Shown: positions 25,346-37,300 of the stretch, in pieces
Position numbering within the stretch: the first letter of the stretch is position 1
Layout of the letters: each line of letters starts with the position of its first letter
Assembly: GCA_030062745.1 (NCBI GenBank)
Contig: CP099840.1
Location: 33,855,101 to 33,919,100, forward strand
Direction: 5' to 3'
DNA from: Capitulum mitella
Lineage: Eukaryota > Arthropoda > Thecostraca > Pollicipedomorpha > Pollicipedidae
DNA length: 64,000 bases
Program-made: the position numbers and the translations under genes
Notes under the pieces: generated by a model
Seen by the model: the letters and a program-made list of their open reading frames with translations, nothing else
Databases searched by the model: none
Told to the model about the DNA's origin: nothing

Positions 25346-28300
25346 CAGTCAGGACGGAGTGTGGGAGATAGATTTCCCGAGGCGGTCCTTTCCAGCAGCA
25401 CGGAGACCTGTCACCCGAATGGAAACAGACAATTTTATATTAGATTTGGCGTAGTCCAGACCTTCGGCCGCCGCGTTACATGAGGAGATCGTGGCGCGTT
25501 TGGGTACCTTATGACGGACTGACCTGGTCGGCGGGCGTCACATCGCTCGATTGTCCGTCACACTGGCCTGTGACACCGCTCGATAGTCCGTCCGACTGAC
25601 CTGCGACACCGCTCGACCGTCCGTCAGACTGACCTGTGACACCGCTCGACCGTGCGTCAGACTGACCTGGTCGGCAGGCGTCACACCGCTCGATCGCCTG
25701 TCGGATTCGCACCGTCTCGGCCTGCTGCTGCTCCAGCGCCGTGCGCAGGTCCTTAATGGCGCCCGTCAGTTCCGACATGGCGCCGGCCAGCGAAGAGTCG
25801 GCGCCGCCGAAATCGTTCACCGGCTTCTCGCCTGCGTGGAACGACACGGGCGCGCGCGTCACAGACACCGGCGCGCGACGCGTGAGCGTCCGTTAGAGAA
25901 CTGTCATAACGGGCACGGATTTTAAGAGTTCCTTTAGGAGATCCTGTAGGAGTTCCGGTAGAAATTGCGATGAAGTTATCGCAACGGGTTGGTGAGTTGT
26001 TGCAACGGTTGTTGCACTCAACGTGGGTAGGTGAGATCGACATGGCTGCAGTTCCATTTCGCCCTTCGAAGACGGAACATGTTAGAGGCAACACCAGGGG
26101 CTCTGATCGGGGCCAGTTGCTACCGCTAAAGATAAAAGGAGTCTTCATCAGCACGAGTGCTGAAGAGTGTCACGAGTAATGTATTTGGAGGGAAAGACAT
26201 CCGATCGATAGTGGGAACGACCGTCAATGAGGCAACACTGACCAAGGATCAAGCGAGCGAAGGATCAACAACAAGCGAAGGATCTGCAAATTTCCAGTTG
26301 CCAACTGCTCTGGTCGGACGCTGCGGCGTGAGTGTGCTTGAAATACCGCCAGCACCTGCCGGCAGGACTCACCCTCCTGGTGACCCTGCGCCGACTGCAG
26401 TTCAAAGTTGCGAGTCTGGCCGGAGCAGCCGTGCTTGTGGAGGATGCTGGCCAGCGACGAATGGGCCAGCACGCTGATCTGGAGACGGCGACCGGCCGCC
26501 TGTTGATAACGTCCAGCCTAATCAGAGGTCACGGACACAGCCGCCTGTCGTCAACGTTTGGCCGAGTAGCTCACGGACAGCGCGCCCGAGGCAACGTTAC
26601 GTGTAAGTTCCATACATAGGGGGCAGCCCTAGCTTAGGCTGGAAAACGGATGCCCGTCTTACCCACCCCACCCGCCTGTTATGATATGATATGCAAGTCA
26701 TTAATCCGCCACCGATGGACAAGCATCTGGTTTGTCGGTGTTTTAGTTGTTTGCTTGTTTTCTTTCCTAGGGTCGATATTACTAGTTCTGCTTGCAGTTA
26801 TCTTGCTGGTGCATCTGTAGTCATAAACAAATTTGCAATGCTGATTAATATAACTGATAGCACCGTGTCTGTAACCAAAACATCTAATGGCGTTGCTTCA
26901 TGAGATCAACCCGAAACGTTCATCGCCAGTCTAAGACACACCAACGGCGGACTGAGCTGCAGTTAAATCCGCTGATGACAAATTCGCGGGAGCCTTGGTG
27001 AAAGTGTGTTATAGGTGAACCCCGTCATAGTCGAAGCCACAATACAAATACATTTATATTGAAATTAAACGATGTGGATTATCAGACGATATAAGCAAAG
27101 TGAAGAACATTGACAAGAATTTTCTTGTGATGATGTCCTCGCTCACAAGAATCGTTGACAACGTTGAGGTCATAGTCTTGAAATCTCCAACAATTTTGCT
27201 TTTCTTGGCCGCAGGACTTGTTTTCCCAGCTACCCGCAAATATAGACCTCTTGCCTTACCTCGTGAGTTGTTCGATGTAGTCTTCGTGGAACGAGAAAAC
27301 CCTCAGAAAATACCTGGGTGCGTTCACCCCGTGCCGCCCCCGCCGCCCGCCTGCTCGTCGTATCCTTGTCGCGCCCACGCGTGCTGCTCTGGCTGCCGAC
27401 CGAACTGCCGACGCGCCGATCTAGTGATTTAAAATCACACCGGCGGTTGAAAAATTGTCCACCGCTCCTGTTTCTTTGCGATAACATCCGTGGCGATGGA
27501 GCTGGGCAAGGAGATTTTTTTGCAGCTGCTGAATTTCCATGTTTTGTTTGCCATTTTCAGTTTTAAAATTTTTCAGCAACTGTTGTCACTGCAGCCCTGG
27601 CAGTCGAGAGGCCGGTCGCACTGCCGATGTTTTGTCGGCGGCGGACGACCGCACGCGTGTCGGGCCGAAGGCAAGGTATTATTTTGCGTATGGAGTAGGT
27701 TCTGCCGGACAGCCAACTGCAAAACATTGTGGGAGTCAGCCTACGCGATGCATTTTCAGTCCAAAGGTACAGGCTGCTTGTGTTATGTCAATCGAGTTCA
27801 ACCGAAGTCATGAATAACGGAATGCAGTATTCTGTAAAGGGACCACATGGGAAATGGTGGGGACCTTGACCAAATATAATGGCAGTTACCACACCGCACG
27901 ACAGAGTTAGGTCAGGCCACCTGAGGTATCTTAGGTCAACAAGTGTAAATTAAAAATTAAAAAATTGTCTCTGAATACAACCGGATGATCTCAATTCCGT
28001 TTTGTGAGGATGTATTTTGTTGACATCAGATGACCTCGGATGACCTAAGTAGGTCACCTAAAGTACAGCTATACAAGGATATCCTACCTTTTAACAAACC
28101 AACAGACTGCGTTATGATTGATTTCGACGAAATGCAACCTTTGCAAATGATAACATAGGGTGGTCTCGTTTGGCCTGGCCTAGGTTAACCTCGCTTGGCG
28201 GAATGTAGGGTCATGGTATAGTCTAAGACTTCACAAAGTTTTTTAGTTTTGGTTCAGCATCGGTTCTGTAGTTTTGGAGGAAGAAGGGGCGCTATTAACT

Positions 28301-31300
28301 CGACACCTGAATCGTTTAACCTTAATTTACGAGACCTATCCTTCATTTACAGAGGAATATGAGACCACTATACAGATTTCCTCCCCACAAAATATTGTTG
28401 CAATCGGGGGCATGGATCAGAAGATAGGGACAAAACATCCCCCAGCCCAACAGTGCGCGTTATTTTGAGGTTCACCGGTACGCCTGCTGAAGGCGAATTT
28501 TCGCATGCCAAAAGTGGACGTGCCCTCATCAAAAAGATACCACCTTTGGTTCGCTTATCAGACAAGTACCTGCATCATTGATGAGGGAGCCTCCGGATTT
28601 AACGATTACAAGCAGTAAATACGAGCGTATTGAATAAATCCTGCCCTGCTTCATGCTGTCTAGAAGATCAGAAGTTTTCAGCTTGACCAAAAATTGACCT
28701 TAATTTTCCCAAACTGGAAGTTATGTCATAAATGGAGCTTTGTTACAGTCGAATGAGTTATATCTGACTTTTTACGCTGAATTTCGAGGGATCAGAAAAA
28801 TTACTTCGTTATGGTCGAACTTCGTCATAAGCTGTGTGCATCTGGAAGAAACCATGAAGTTTGTTGCCTGCCTCTGTGGCCTGTATGGAGGGGATTCTTT
28901 GACTTCTTTCGCCCGAGGCGTGCTGGCAAATTGAGAGTACTTTCTGCCGGAGCAAACCGAGATTTGTTCTTGCAAACGCACAGACTGCAGTAGATAAAGC
29001 TAGCAATATTCCGCATGGGACGAAATTTATTTTCACCCCGGACGAGGTGGCATCATGGTCCCAGTTTACTTAAAACAGCGCCAGAATAGCTGGTAGGTGC
29101 CGTCAGCAGTGACGGCATGCCGACCGCACCCTGCCAAGGTCGGGCTCCCTCGAATGTCGCGTCTGCTCTGATGCGTGCTGACGCGCCTGACGGATGACGT
29201 CAGCGGCCGTCACAGCTGGCCCGACCTGCGCAGAAGGTCGGCGCGCCGGCCACGGCCGCTGACCTTGGCGGCGGTGGCGCCCACCCGGAGCAGGAGTCAG
29301 CGTTTGGCCAAAAAAAAAAACGCCCAGTGGGATGTGCCGTGTGCAGGGTGAACGACGCCCAACTAATGGGGTTCGGTAGCCATGTGCGGAACTGCACAAC
29401 TGTCTGTTGTCAGCTGTGAGTGGGCCACTTTATCCCCACCCACACAGGCGACACAATCCCATTATCAAAGCAGACGGCTGAGGTCCAGCACAAGTGGTCG
29501 CGATACTTCGACCACAATTGGAGTCAACGCACGTCTAGATCACACGTGCGGTGGTGCCCGCCCACAGAAGGACTTTGTTTGTTTTAGAAGGCGGGCTCGT
29601 GGCCAGAAATCCACAACAACCACTGCGTTTTTGCGGCCCACCTATGAAATGTGACAAACGATATGCGATTCAAGTCCAGACCTCAACAATTTTCCTCCAC
29701 GCAGCCGTTCCGACTTTGCGACTTCGTCCACGAGCACCTCGTACCGCCGGCGTTCTCTTGTCCCGTTGCCCGGGCTCCCATGTTTTTGCGAACAGTTCTG
29801 TCACTTGGCTGCATTTATTATCAACGTTTTTTTTAGCACTTTTTATGCTGTAAGGCTTACCTCTGCATTGGTAAAATGTGCGCTACTCAAGCGAAGCTTG
29901 TGCGTTCTACAGTCGCCGAATGGCGATATTGCTGTATAACTAAATCCGTGCTTACCTCAACAGCACCGTAAAGCAGCCATCCAAGCGACATTTCAGCTTC
30001 TGTCATTGAAAACGAATCTCCCGGAAGCGGGAGTTTGCCAGATGTCAGACTGTCCAGACGGGAGGCCTTTTCACGGTATGTCCTGCTGATGACGGCACCG
30101 CCGGCAAACCGGGTACTTAACTGCCTCCGCTCAGGAAGCCGAAGCCGCCGGTAAACAGTACCGGGAACGTTTGCAGATGAAGCGGGGACAGGCGGGGCTA
30201 GGAGGGTCACGTGACTTCAGCGACGACCGCCGGCCCGTCGTCGCGGTGAGTCGCGTCCATCTGGGCTGCAGGGGCGCGACGGCCGCGCGCGGGGACGGCA
30301 CCCGTTCTGGGATCGCCAGAGAACCAACACGAAACAGCGGCTGTGTCATGTGACCGACAGCGGTCTAACGGAAGGGACTGTTAGTCTGACGTCTGTTGAT
30401 GTGGTACGAGCAGGCTGGTGGACCTGAGAGTCCGAGACCTGAGAGGAGAGACCTGAGAGTCTCTCCTCCTGAGAAAGAGAGAGAGAGAGAGCCTGAGAGA
30501 GACATATAATGTCTAACCCCGCATTACTGAGCTGCTCGTATTTCTCTGCTTGCCATCGCTAACTGCGCGTGCAACTGGCGTGGTCCGAGCAAGGCGGCGT
30601 GTCCGATTACCTCGATGTCGATCCCATCCACACAGCTCCCGCGAGAACACAGCCACCTGCGTCCCAGCGCCCCTGCTTCAGACCCACCGGCCGTCCGCCA
30701 CCCTCCCCGTGCTTCCTGGCGCGAGAGAGGGGGGGGGGCGGCGGCGCCACCCACCACGGCGACGGACGAGGCGCCGGGCTCCCGCAGCATGTCCTTCAGC
30801 GAGAGCGGCGTGTGCACGGCCCCCAGGTCGCTGCAGTCGACGTACAGGCGGACGCGCGCCGCCGGCCGCTTCTGGCGCACGTGCAGCACCAGCGACTCGA
30901 CGATGGCGTCGGGCCGGAGGGTGCGCACCGTCCACCACTGGCGCCGGCGGCGGCCGTGCTCGGTCGTCTGCAGCAGCACTGTCGAGGGGCCGGCCCTGGT
31001 AAGGCGCGTGCGGCCAGGAGACGCCGCCCGCGCGGCCAGAGCGGTCAGACAAGTGCCACCGACGTCAGCCAGCACCTTCACGGGCCCGGCAAGGTATCGG
31101 CCCAGCATCGGTTAGATGGTACCGGTACCGGCCCAGTCCGGCGATGTCAAGCGGACTGTAGCGGCAAGGGCCAAACTGCACGGGCTGCGTCGCACGGCGC
31201 CAATTCGCGTGCATTCAGTCATATCGACTGGGCCCTGCCGAGCCCCAGCAATGCCGAGATCAACTCAAGCGGAATCAACACCAGCCGCGTCAAACAGCCG

Positions 31301-34300
31301 ACCGTCATCTGCCCCCGAGGGATTTTCTTTTCTAAACTAGTCAGGTGCCTGTGTCACCATCCTCCGCTGCTCGAGGCATCTTTTCATTCTGACTCAAGTT
31401 CGAACGTTACGAACGTCGTCAGCGAAATGCTGCTCGACTCGGTCAGTATGTTTTTCAAATACCATTGTAGCTCATGAGCCGTTCGCCTATGAGCACCACC
31501 GCTCCGAACTACAGCCAGCTTACCTTTCTGCGCCGTCCTGTCCAGAGCAAAGGTCATTTTGTGCTGGCTGCCGGTGACGGTGACGTCCATCAGGGTCTGA
31601 GGCCGACTGCGGCGAGTACGCCGCGGTCGGATGTCCCTGAACACCAGGAAGAACTCGTCCTTCGTGGCTACGCTCTGAAGGTCTTTGGAGAGTTCTGAAA
31701 AGAACGGAACGCAGCCTTAAGACTAGGCTAAACCATTCGTGCGTGTTTTTATTTGGACCTTCGAGACTCTTATCCAACAGGTAACATTCTCCCTGGTTTC
31801 AAACGTCACGTGTGAAACCAGGGTTTCGCAAGTCTTCACATTTTTTTCACACTTTCACACGTCTTTCACACGGGCTGCACAGAGCAAGGTAACGGGAAGG
31901 TGAGTGAAAATACGCCTGAGCTCCCCTCGGCTCTCACGCTGTATTTGTTAAACGTCACCGCGAGTAGTCAAATGAGATGAGCCATCAACACGTCATTACA
32001 TCCGTCTGAGTTTACTCAACACATCAACGGCTCCGCAATTGTCATGACGCCGTTTATCGCCTCTGTGACAGCAGCACTGTCGGTCGGCAGAAGAGGTGCA
32101 CCCAGCGAGGGGGCTTAGGGGGCTGGAGCCCTTCCCTTAGCACGGAGGAGCCTCCTAACGGCCCAGGCTCGGGGCCCCTCCGTTTATAGCGAGGAGGAAT
32201 CGCCCTACTCCTCCGCTTTGGTCCACTCAGAATTAAATCACCCTTATTAGAGACCCTCTCTATCAAGGGGCTACTTGCTACCTAAGGTTGGTCTGTCAGC
32301 TAAGTGGCCCGCTGGCATGTGAAGGAGATACTTTCTGGACTGCAAAGGGGGCCCTGCCGGCTTGCAGAGGACCCCTGCCGTCCTGCAAAGTGCCCGCCTA
32401 CGGCGATGTAGAAGGGCCCCTGCAGACATGTTAAGGGTCCTCTGCTAGCCTGCAAGCGGGACCTGTGTCGCCCTGAAGATGGCCTTCTGCGGCTCTGAAG
32501 AGAAGCACTGGAAAGAGGATTCATGCCAGTTTGTAAAAGGTTCCCTGCTGGCCCACAGAGGGGCCCCTGCTGGCCTGTAATGAGCCCACCTACGGACCTG
32601 CAGATTGGTCCCTGCGGGCCTGTGAAGAACCCCTGCAGGCCTGTAAATGGTGACTGGTTAACCTATAAAGGGGCAGTGCTAGCATGTAAAGGGCACTCCT
32701 ACGGGCCTTTAGATGGCCTCCTGCTGGCCTCTAAAGAGGGCCCCCTGTCGCCGGCTCTACAGTCATACAGGATGTCCCGTAAGCATGCAAGGTGCAACCT
32801 GCTGGCCCGTAAAGGGGCCCCCTTGACCTGTAAAGGGACCGGCCTGTAAAGGGGCCCCTACGGGCCTATACACGTGGCCCTGTAAATAGCCCCGAAGCTG
32901 GCCAATAAAGAGGCACCTGTCTGTCAAAAAACCTGGCGGCTAGCGGCCAATAAAGGGTATAATGGAGCCACGTAAAGTGGTCTCCACCTGTCAGTATCGG
33001 GTACCTGTCATCCTCGAGGCGCTTCAGCTTGTCTGTAAACAGCGCGGGTCCATTTATAAGTTATCGTGTTTTCTCTGCAGCAAATGGGACCTTGCCGACT
33101 TGCGAAGAGGTTCCACTGCTGACTTACAAGTGATCCGTGCTGAGCTATGAAGAAGGCCTTGTAAACAAGCGGACTTGTTGTAAACAAGCGCCAAGCTCTT
33201 TTAGAGACCCTTATAAGCGATAACACCTCATGCTGTATGGCATGCTATAGCAGACTAAATGTGTTCTCCAGCAATGCTTTTGACCGCGAACGATTTTGAT
33301 TCGATTTTCCACTTCTGTGGACGCATTTTTGCCGTTGCGTCCTTCCTGTGTATATATGCATGTTGCGGCAACATGCACTGCATGCATGTTCAGCAGCATT
33401 GCTGCCAAGCAAGAATACTCCTTGAAGTCGGAGGCCCCGGCCAAAGGCCTAGCCCCCTCCCCCACCCCTTGACAAAATCTTGGCTACGTCACTGTTTGGC
33501 AGTGTTTTGGGACAGACGTGTTGTTTCACATGGGCGCGCAGTCTGGTGAGGCCGGTTCCAGTGAGTGCAAACTGTAGTGACAAGTCCAAGAGGCCGTGAA
33601 CAGCAAGGCCAGCGCAGCGCGGTGCACTGGTCCTCATAAGCGCTCGCCCACCGTGCTCCGTCGGCCTATCACGTGACGTTTGCTGTTGTCTTGCCGTCGT
33701 GACTCATGCATAGAAAACAGAGCTCATGAAATGAATACAGCATTGCATGCTGTATTCTTCTGCAGTGTCAGTCGTTCATTGTGTGCTCCGTTGTAAGGCA
33801 AAGTATTTCGGACCGAATATTTCGGTTTGTGACTTCAGTTTAGTGCCATCTACTCGCCACTGTAAATATGCATCGTCCCAAATATAATAAATCAGTTCCT
33901 TGCGTTCGGCCTGGAACCATTACACTCAACCTGGCAGCTACTTTGGCATTTTTCCACTTTGCGCTTATTAGGAGGAGGGCGTCACTCGTCTCAATGGACC
34001 GTTTTAGACCACAAATACATTCAATAGAAGGAAATAGGCTGCTCTCCAGAAAACGACCCAGAGCATGTCACATATGTAAACCTTAGATTACACCACAAAG
34101 CCTTTAGATGGGTATCACAGCTGGTTTTATGACGTGCATACGACTAGACTCCACATTGGAAACAGTAACATAAATTTGGCATATAATGACCTTGTGATTA
34201 CTCATGTGTGATGCGTATTGACCATTCAAGGCACTACAGAGCATACTGCGCACTCCATCGACTACGTCGCAATACAATAATATAATGAACACGGTTCATA

Positions 34301-37300
34301 CTCGAAAGAAGCGGATTCAAACAATATCACTGTGTATGGCGTCGTTTCGGCATGACCTTAGATTGCCTTAGCGATTTGCTTTTAACCAAAATGTGCAGAG
34401 TCAAAGCACCGAGAAGGATTAAAAATTTGGCAGCGTTCTCCGTTTGGGTGCGAAGTTATACGGCGGAGAAAAAAAGTGAGAGCATCTTACGCCCCCACAT
34501 GAGCAAGTCGCAGGTTAAGATTATCCGCCAATGACTAGGGACTTTTGATGGACGCGCCCCTGACGCATTTCTTAGACATCTCTCAAGCAAATAAACGCAG
34601 CATCTTGAAACTTCCCGCACCTTTTCTTATATCCATCTTGCACATACTTAGAAAATGTGGTAACTGACCTGAGGCTAGATCATCCTAGATCAAAAAAGTA
34701 TTTTTGACTTCCCGAGCTCAATCAGAAAGCATTTCAGAAAATGAGCCGAACGAGCCGATTTTTCAAATACCCAGATAGATTAAAGAATTTGCTGGCCGCA
34801 TGTGCGTACAAAATGAATGCAACTTATACAACAGGGTCTTGCAACAGTGCAACATTTTTCATAGTCTGACTTCTGGCGGTTTTTTGCAGGTTTCGACTCA
34901 GCGAGTTAACTGGTAACGTCAGTCTGAAACTCTGGGTCACCAGTGTTGGGATATTGGCATTTGTAATGTAATGTCACATGTGCGATATTGACTCGTAGAG
35001 ACATCCAGAGGAGCCAAATGGAGATCATTCGCGTGGTCGTTATACTTCGAATTTGCAACTACAAAACGTTGCAACATTACATGTGCATAGTAAATGGGGT
35101 CATTTAATGGCTTTCGTTGCGCCCAAAACTCTTTGAAAAAGTTTGTTTTCATAAGCTCCTTGTCAAATGCACCAGGAAACATGTACTGCATGGTCTATAA
35201 TCCCAGACGTCAAATTTGACCTGCCCCGCGACCTTGAATTATGATGGCCTTAGGTTAGGTGTCATTCAGAATCACTGAGATCAAGCTGCCATAGACTTAC
35301 TGACATGAAAACTTCAGTCTCGATCTGTTTTTTTTTCATTGCGATTAGGCATTTCTGGAGAAAAGAGTCACCTTTGGATACTTGACTTGACCTGTGACGT
35401 CAACAGTGACCCGAATGTAGAAAAATGCATATGTCACAGAACTGCGTGAGTCGGTGCTATCGACTGCGGTTTTAGTCAGTTGAATCGGACCATTGGTACT
35501 TGAGACAGACGGGCGGCTCATTTAATGCCGGATTTAAAAAAAAAAAACATTAAGAAGAAAAAATAAACCGTTTGCGTGGCTTTGCACGTAAAACATGGAA
35601 ATGGTCGTCTGTGCTTCAGTCTCCAAACTTCAAACCATGTATTTCTTCTGCTCGACGTGAGGAGATCAAGTCAGCAATTCCATATCGTCCAGACGGCATC
35701 GTCACCCATTAACCAGTTCTCGAGCGCGACAAAGTGGCTCACGTCTCTGGGCCCGGTGCCAGGGGCTGCAGCTGCAGCACTGTTCCGAGACGGCCGTGTC
35801 GGTAAGGAGACGTGATTGGGCAGACGAAAGGGCGAGGTCAGACCCAGAGGACAATCCTGTTCGCTTTAAACGATCCGTCCGAATGGCGCGCCGCTTCAGC
35901 GCCGTCGGCTCGCTCCAGAAAGAAAAATCGATCGGTCATAAGGGACTGAACTTACCGAGCTTAGGGCCGACTGAACTTAGAACATACCGACTGAACTTAG
36001 GGCCACTGCCCTGCTACCACGCTATTCACGCTATCCACCACTTCCAGTTACTTTACGGTCCATCTGAGGCCACTAAAAATTGCGAGGTAGTGAGAGACTT
36101 CCACTGGTAATTATGATCTAAGTCGACTTTGAGACAGGCGAAAAACCAGATGCAAGTAACACCGCCGGTGACGTACATTTTTCATTAAGATTAAGTACTG
36201 TGAAACACTTGAAACATTTGCAGGCGACGATGGACCGCGTGTGGTCTGTCACCGCATGCGTAGTCCTGATACAGCCGTAGCAGGACTGCTTATCCATGAC
36301 GTGCTCTCGAGGAAGTGGTCGTGGCTCCGTGATCTCCACCGTATTAATTTCAGTTATCCAGAGCGTTCGTAAAAAGGTTTCAAAGTTCGCTATGTACAAC
36401 CTCAGGGTCATGAGGCTGTCATTGCAGGACAGCGACTGAAAAGCCTCAGATTAGGGCCTTTTTCCATTCAGCTGCTGTCTGCATCGTTGTGCGCTTGTCG
36501 GCCCCCAGCAAAATTTTGGCCTGCTGTTAGAGATCGTTGTTGGCTCCCGGTATGTTGCTTTAATTTCTCCGTTGGGAGATCGTCGTGCTCCTTTCAGTTC
36601 AAACAAAAACGTGCTTGGTACCAGCAGTCATTCTGAGCTCGCGTTCAAGTTTTAGCTCTAACGTTAACACTATTTTCTATTACATCTGCATCTTTCGTCG
36701 TCTGCCATATTAAGTAAGTAACTGAGTAATTGAGTAACCACATACATTCGACTTTGGAGACCTAGGCGCAGGGATTTTCAGTGGCAATCGCTGCTCATTA
36801 CATCTTGATGGGCAAGACCTCTACAATGGCTGATCAATTCCGTAGCCGAAGTGGTGACAGCAATTTTCCGACATCACATCACTTGTATGGTAAGTACCAT
36901 TTAATGGCAACCATCTTGACAGATATTGCCCAATGGTGGCTGTTTATAGCGGTTTGGTAAGGAGCGTCGTCATATCAATAGCCTACATCACATTGAAGGC
37001 CAGTATGGTTATTACCAACAAATCATGTCAAAGGATTAATCACCCAGGACAGCAGTTATCTACGAATACTGCATGAACTTATTGCGGTACATACTTCTGT
37101 GTTAGTGTTTAATTTCAGTATTTGAAGAATAATTCAGAACAAGAGGTGGCACTCTGCATTTCTTAAGGGCAGTATTGGAACTGAAGGCCTGTGTAAACTG
37201 GGTGAAACAAAGTCTCACAAAAGGCACTGAACAGCTGCAAAGAGAGCCAAACTGAACAACAAATGATTCCTCAGTAAGTGTCACTGGCGAAAGGCGACGC

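Noticed and set aside
27316-27430. GC-rich minus-strand segment ending at CACCCAG|GTATTT, considered as a missing thrombospondin exon
   Set aside because: Its frames do not resemble the N-domain, and extending exon 4 to 26517 supplies the missing residues in phase.
30967-31020. Alternative acceptor CTTACCAG for thrombospondin exon 3
   Set aside because: It would start the exon one codon phase out relative to exon 2; the acceptor 11 bases downstream keeps frame.
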